Assembly (NCBI GenBank): GCA_007922305.1
Contig: ML677348.1
Span: 14,594,616-14,658,615, forward strand
Source: Dermatemys mawii
Taxonomy: Eukaryota > Chordata > Testudines > Dermatemydidae
Direction of reading: 5' to 3'
DNA length: 64,000 bases
Numbering within the stretch: position 1 is the first letter of the stretch; every line of letters starts with the position of its first letter. Below the pieces are notes generated by a model that was given only the letters and a program-made list of their open reading frames with translations, was not told where the DNA came from and made no database searches. Shown piece after piece: positions 59,330 through 64,000 of this stretch. A program made the position numbers and the translations under genes.

Positions 59330-61477
59330 TATACCCCAAATTAAAAAACTCAGTCAAAAAAACTAAAAAAGAGCCATCATGGCTTAACAACCATGTAAAA
59401 GAAGCAGTGAGAGATAAAAAGGCATCCTTTAAAAAGTGTAAGTCAGATCCTAGTGAGGTATCCAGAAAGGAGCATAAACTGCCAAATTAAGTGTAAAAAT
59501 GTAATAAGAAAAGCCAAAAAAAAGTTTGAAGAACAGCTTGCCCAAAACTCAAAAGGTAATAACAAAATGTTTTTTTAATTATATCAGAAGCAGGAAGCCT
59601 GCTAAACAGCCAGTGGGGCCCTTGGACGATAGAGATAGAAAAGGAGCACTTAAAGATGATAAAGTCATTGTGGAGAAACTAAATTAATTCTTTGCTTCAG
59701 TCTTCACAGCTGAGGACGTTGGGGAGATTCCCAAACCTGAGCCATCTTTTGTGGGTGACAAATCTGAGGAATTGTCACAGATTGAAGTGTCACTAAAGGA
59801 GGTTTTGGAACTGAACTGTAACCTGGACCAGATAGTATTTACCCAAGAGTTCTGAAAAAACTCAAATGTGAATTTGCGGAACTATTAACTATGGTTAGTA
59901 ACCTGTCCTTTAAATCAGTTTCTGTACCCAGTGGCTGGTGGCCAGTGACTGGAAGATAGCTAATCTAACGACAATACTTTAAAAGGTCTTTAGCGGTGAT
60001 CCCAGCAGTTACAGACAGTTAAGTCTAACATCCATACCAGGCAAATAAGTTGAAACAATAGTGAAGAATAAAATTGTCATGCAAATAGAAGAACATAAAT
60101 TGTTGGGCAAAAGTCAACATGGTTTCTACAAAAGGAAATTGTGTTTTACTAATCTATTAGAGTTCTTTGAAGGGGTCAACAAGCATGTGGACAAGGGGGA
60201 TCCAGTAGACATCTAAGTGTACTTAGATTTCCAGAAAGCCTTTAACAAGATCCCTCACCAAAGGCTCTTACGTAAATTAAGTTGCCATGGGATAAGAGGG
60301 AAGATCCTTTCATGGACTGAAAACTGATTAAAAGACAGGGAACAAAGGGTAGGAATAAATTGTAAATTTTCAGAATAGAGAGAGGGGTAACTAGCAGTGT
60401 TCCCCAAGGGTCAGTCCTCAGTCTGATCCTATTCAACTTATTCATAAATAATCTTGAACAAGGGATAAACAGTGAGGTGATGAAGTTTGCAGATGATACT
60501 AAACTGCTCAAAGCAGACTGTGAAGAACTTCAAAAAGATCTCACAAAACTAAGTGATTGGGCAACTAAATGGCAACTGAAATTTAAAGTGGATAAATAAA
60601 GTAATGCACAATGTAAAGTAATGCACAATGGAAAAAATAACCCAAACTATACATAGTTTGGGGGCTAATTTAGCTACAACTAACCAGGAAAAAGATCATG
60701 GAGTCATCATGCATGGTTCTCTGAAGACATCCATGCCGTGTGCAGCGGCAGTCACAAAAGCAAACAGGATGCTAGGGATCATTAAAAAAGGGATAGAGAG
60801 TAAGACAGAGAATATTTTATTGCCCTTATATAAATCCATGCTGGGGCCCCCTCTTGAATACTGTGTACAGATGTGATCTCCACATCTCAAAAAAGATATC
60901 CTGGCATTAGAAAAGGTTAAAAAAAAAGGCAACTAATATGATTAGGGGTTTGGAACCATTTGAGGAGAGATTAAAGAGGCTAGGACTTTTCATCTTAGAA
61001 AAGGGGAGACTAAAGGGGGATATGATAGAGGTATAGAAAATTATGAGTGGGGTGAAGAAAGTAAATAAGTTATTTTCTTGTTCCCATAATATAAGAACTA
61101 GGGTCCACAAATGAAATTAATGGGCATCAGGTTTAAAACAAATAAAAGAAAGTTCTTCACACAGAGCACAGTCAACCTATGGAACTTCTTGCTGGAAGAG
61201 GTTGTGAAGGCTAGGACTATAACAGGATGTAAAAGAGAACTGGATAAATTCATGGAGATTAAGTCCATTAATGGCTATTAGCTAGGATGGGTAAGGAATG
61301 GTGTCCCTAGCCTCTGTTTGTCAGAGGGGGGTGATGGATGGCAGGAGAGAGATCACTTGATCATTACCTGTTAGGTTCACTCACTCTAGCGCACCTGGCA
61401 TTGGCCACTGTCTGTAGACAGGATACTAGGCTGGACGGACCTTTGGTGTGACCTAATATGGCCATTCTTATGTTCTG
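59330..61477 (+). mobile_element. Long CR1-clade LINE copy, plus strand, decayed
   Basis: A colinear ORF2-like reading is visible with many stops: EPSWLNNHVKEAVRDKKASF (59370-59450), DQIVFTQE-type start of RT (about 59830), HGFYKRKLCFTNLLEFF (about 60120), VYLDFQKAFNK (motif A, about 60220), QGSVLSLILFNLFINNLEQG, then KFADDTKLLK with the catalytic FADD at 60486-60497, and EKDHGVIMHGSLKTS followed by KANRMLGIIKKGIE (about 60690-60800). The 3' tail ends GGCCATTCTTATGTTCT. It lies upstream of DCLK1, is truncated at the 5' side and is not functional. Confidence 0.9.
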
Positions 61478-61548
61478 TATTAATCACGATTAATTTTTTT
61501 AGTCACATGATTAATCATGATACAATTTTTTAATTGCTTGACAGCCCT
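61478..61548 (+). mobile_element. Terminal fragment of the ZBED-hAT family
   Basis: ATTAATCACGATTAATTTTT and ATTAATCATGATACAATTTT, ending TTAATTGCTTGACAGCCCT, match the terminal region of the element at 19979-21127 (GATTAATCATGG and TTGACAACCCT). It directly abuts the CR1 3' end. No other part of the element is present. Confidence 0.75.
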
Positions 61549-61639
61549 AACTGTTATACTAGGGCATGAGCTGTGACCATTGTGCCACATCCAGTTTGCA
61601 AAAGAAATTAGAACACAAATGTCCCTAGTTAGCCACACA

Positions 61640-62530
61640 AACATGACCTAGCAGTTAAATTTATAGTGTACATGTACAATCATAAGACAGCCCCTTCCTG
61701 GGACACCATCCTGCAGCAGGCCACAGCGCAACATGAACACCTGCCTCAGTTTCCTTTTTATATGATCCCTGCAAAGGAATATTGTCTCTTGCTGTGGTAA
61801 ATTCAAAGACTTTTATCCACATAAATGCTACAGTCCACAGATCTCTCATTGTAAAAGCAGTTCTTCTCAAAACCCCAAAGTAAAGAGGGGTTACAATGCA
61901 GCAGCTCTTCTATTCCATGCAAAGATCCCTGTTTCCAGATCACCCACCTGAGAGTCATTAACCACTTAGTGTTAGTTCCTTTAGCCAACATTCCAGGGTC
62001 CTACTCTCCACGCCTTGTACATGAAAATACCAAACCCCACTTTTCACTCCTGTGAGTCTTCTCCTGTAGCCCCAAGTCAGGTGTCCTGACAGAATTCCCC
62101 ACATTGTGTTCCACTCAGCCAAGCCTCCCTGCCTGTGAGTCCTACCCCTCTTCCTGGGAGCCACCCTCTGGCATCATCCCATTTGGTTTGGGCTTAGTGG
62201 CTCCTACAAAGGCTTCTTTCCCTTCTTTCTTGAGGCCGCTATACAAGCTCCTGGGCAAGTCAGCAGGGGTTCCACAGAACCAGACCGGGCCTCACTGTCA
62301 ACCTTTTCTCTTCCTAATGACTCTCTGTAGCAGCTGTCTTATGCTACTGCTTCCCCCTTGGTCTTTCCTTTCCACCTTTCCTTCTCTGTGTCTCTCAGTC
62401 AGTTCTCTGAGTCACCATGTCTGTCACCCCTCTAGGGCGCAGGTACCCTCTTAAGTCCAGCCGGAGTGAGCTAATGAGTCACAGGTGCACTGGCCCGCTC
62501 TCTCTTAAAGGACCATTGTTACCCTGTGAT
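61640..62530. mobile_element. Possible LTR-like repeat upstream of the gene
   Basis: A C-rich, pyrimidine-biased block without coding, ending near ACCCTGTGATAGAGTC. The composition and the sharp change at about 62530 suggest an antisense LTR, but neither ends nor a target duplication were found. Confidence 0.3.
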
Positions 62531-64000
62531 AGAGTCATAATTAAAGTTCTGTGAGAAACTGAGAAAAAAATCATAATTATCTTCTTCTGTCTTAAAAATC
62601 TTCTTACTTCCATGTTACAATATCAACAAGAGTTATGTAGCATCAAATTTCACACTTTATCTCTGACCCTTCCAAAGCCTAAGCAACAGTCCATGATATT
62701 ATGGATGGAATTTCAATTGTTTTTATTTCCTTTACTTGATAAAGGCTACTTATCCCCTAGTTTTTCTGCTTTAATAAAAGAGATCCCATTGAGCTAATGT
62801 TTAATTATAGCCATGCAGATGGCTTATTATATAAGAGATAATTACTTTGCCCGCTTTAAAAATAATGTATGATGCAGACAACATATGCATCCATCATTTT
62901 AAGATGGCAAGGAACTTAATGTGATATAAGTTACTATAATTTCTTGCATACCCACATAAGAATATTCATTTTCAGTATCCAAAGCATGTGTTAGTTTGAT
63001 GGTTCAGTAATTGTTCCTTTAACGTAATATGTTGAACTTATTTTTCTTTATCTTCATTCTTTAAGTCATCATGGTTCTCCACTCCTATTTTGCATAATAA
63101 AAAACGATATGCAATTTTATAACTGATCTTTTTTTAAAAAAAAAAATCTTTATTCAGAGCCACTTAAATACCATAGCATTTTGTGATTTTATTAGGCTAT
63201 TTCAAACATCCTCATTCTGTTACAACCATTGTCTCTAATTCTGCATTTTAGATTTGAGGGTTACATAAGCTTATACAAAACAGAAGCTGACAGACAGCAG
63301 CCATTGAGGTTAGTCCAATACAAGATAATACCTCACCCAGCTTGTCTATCTAATTGAGGAACTATGTCATTCTTATCTCATGTCAGTTAAGATGCAAATA
63401 CAGTTATTTGATCAGAGTTCCAGAAATGAAACAAGCAGGAAAAAATCCTCTGAAAGTTCAATAAAATGTCAGTCAGGAGTTGAAATTAGCATTCTGTATC
63501 TCAGTGAGGAAACCAGGTTTCATTCTTGGACCTCGTCTCTCTCTCTCTAAGGGCAGCAAAGGAAAATGCTTTGGAAAATATATGCTCATCACTTAGTACC
63601 CTGCATATTTTATAATCACATCATTAAGTTGTAAAAATGTGAAAATCACTTAATTAAAAATATTAAATATAACAATTTAAAATTATTAAATATTTAATAC
63701 ATTCAGCCTACTGTGTGCATGATGCTATTTGGAGAGTTAGGTAGGAGATCTGGGCCATGCTGTATTTAGTATATTGATGATACTCAATTCTATGTCCTTC
63801 ACATTAGATCAGGCTAGTGCAATAGAATACATAACCTCAGTGTCTGTGCATGATGAGGGCTTGCATGATGACTAAGTGCTCAGTCCAGATAAGGTGATAT
63901 GATAGTTTGGGGGAAGAACAGGCACAAGTGTTATTGACCCCCCAGCTGAGGGAATAAAATAGCCTCTACACTGAGTGCATTATGGCAGACTAAACTAGAG
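62531..64000. other. Upstream AT-rich sequence, nothing recognised
   Basis: No coding, RNA or element signature was identified up to the window edge. A T-run followed by an A-run lies at about 63129-63146. Confidence 0.5.

Overview
The window is vertebrate nuclear DNA, most likely from a turtle and probably a cryptodire. The evidence is the repeat content: CR1 LINEs, short SINEs with a TAGCCGTGTTAGTCTG-type head, many small hAT-like elements and several LTRs of a kind I associate with turtle genomes. The species call rests on remembered family resemblance, not on a search. One protein-coding gene is visible: the 5' part of DCLK1 (doublecortin-like kinase 1), on the minus strand. Exon 2 (54304-54693) carries the start codon and most of the first doublecortin domain. 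Exon 3 (42612-42958) carries the rest of that domain and much of the second. Both exons have canonical splice sites in matching phase and encode residues 1-241. A CpG-rich segment (about 58110-58900) is the likely promoter and non-coding first exon. The kinase half of the gene lies beyond the low-coordinate end of the window.

Layout. Positions 1-42611 are the window-internal part of DCLK1 intron 3. Positions 42959-54303 are intron 2, about 54694-58210 is intron 1, and 58900-64000 is upstream sequence. The introns are mostly decayed mobile elements. A CR1 with a nested hAT lies at 1160-2700. An RTE-type LINE is split by a CR1 and by an LTR-like block (2756-6130), and its end runs into a (TA)n tract holding a 100-N assembly gap. 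Numerous hAT-like elements follow, several with perfect 8-bp target duplications (1439-1653, 13327-13778, 25892-26060). A GC-rich element made of CTTTAAAT/ATTTAAAG units spans 11855-12952. A ZBED-type hAT with a decayed transposase end spans 19979-21127. A cluster of LTR-like elements at 24757-29050 has hAT elements nested inside it. A long CR1 lies upstream of the gene (about 59330-61477).

I found no new gene system. The most unusual structure is a pair of foldback SINEs (31371-31576 and 56354-56530), in which a SINE body is followed by an inverted copy of itself. The second is flanked by an 11-bp near-perfect target duplication, which suggests the palindrome inserted as one unit. Other points worth checking are the GC-rich inverted-unit element, the nested LTR/hAT layers, a 62-bp minisatellite in an LTR-like block, and the unproven DCLK1 first exon.
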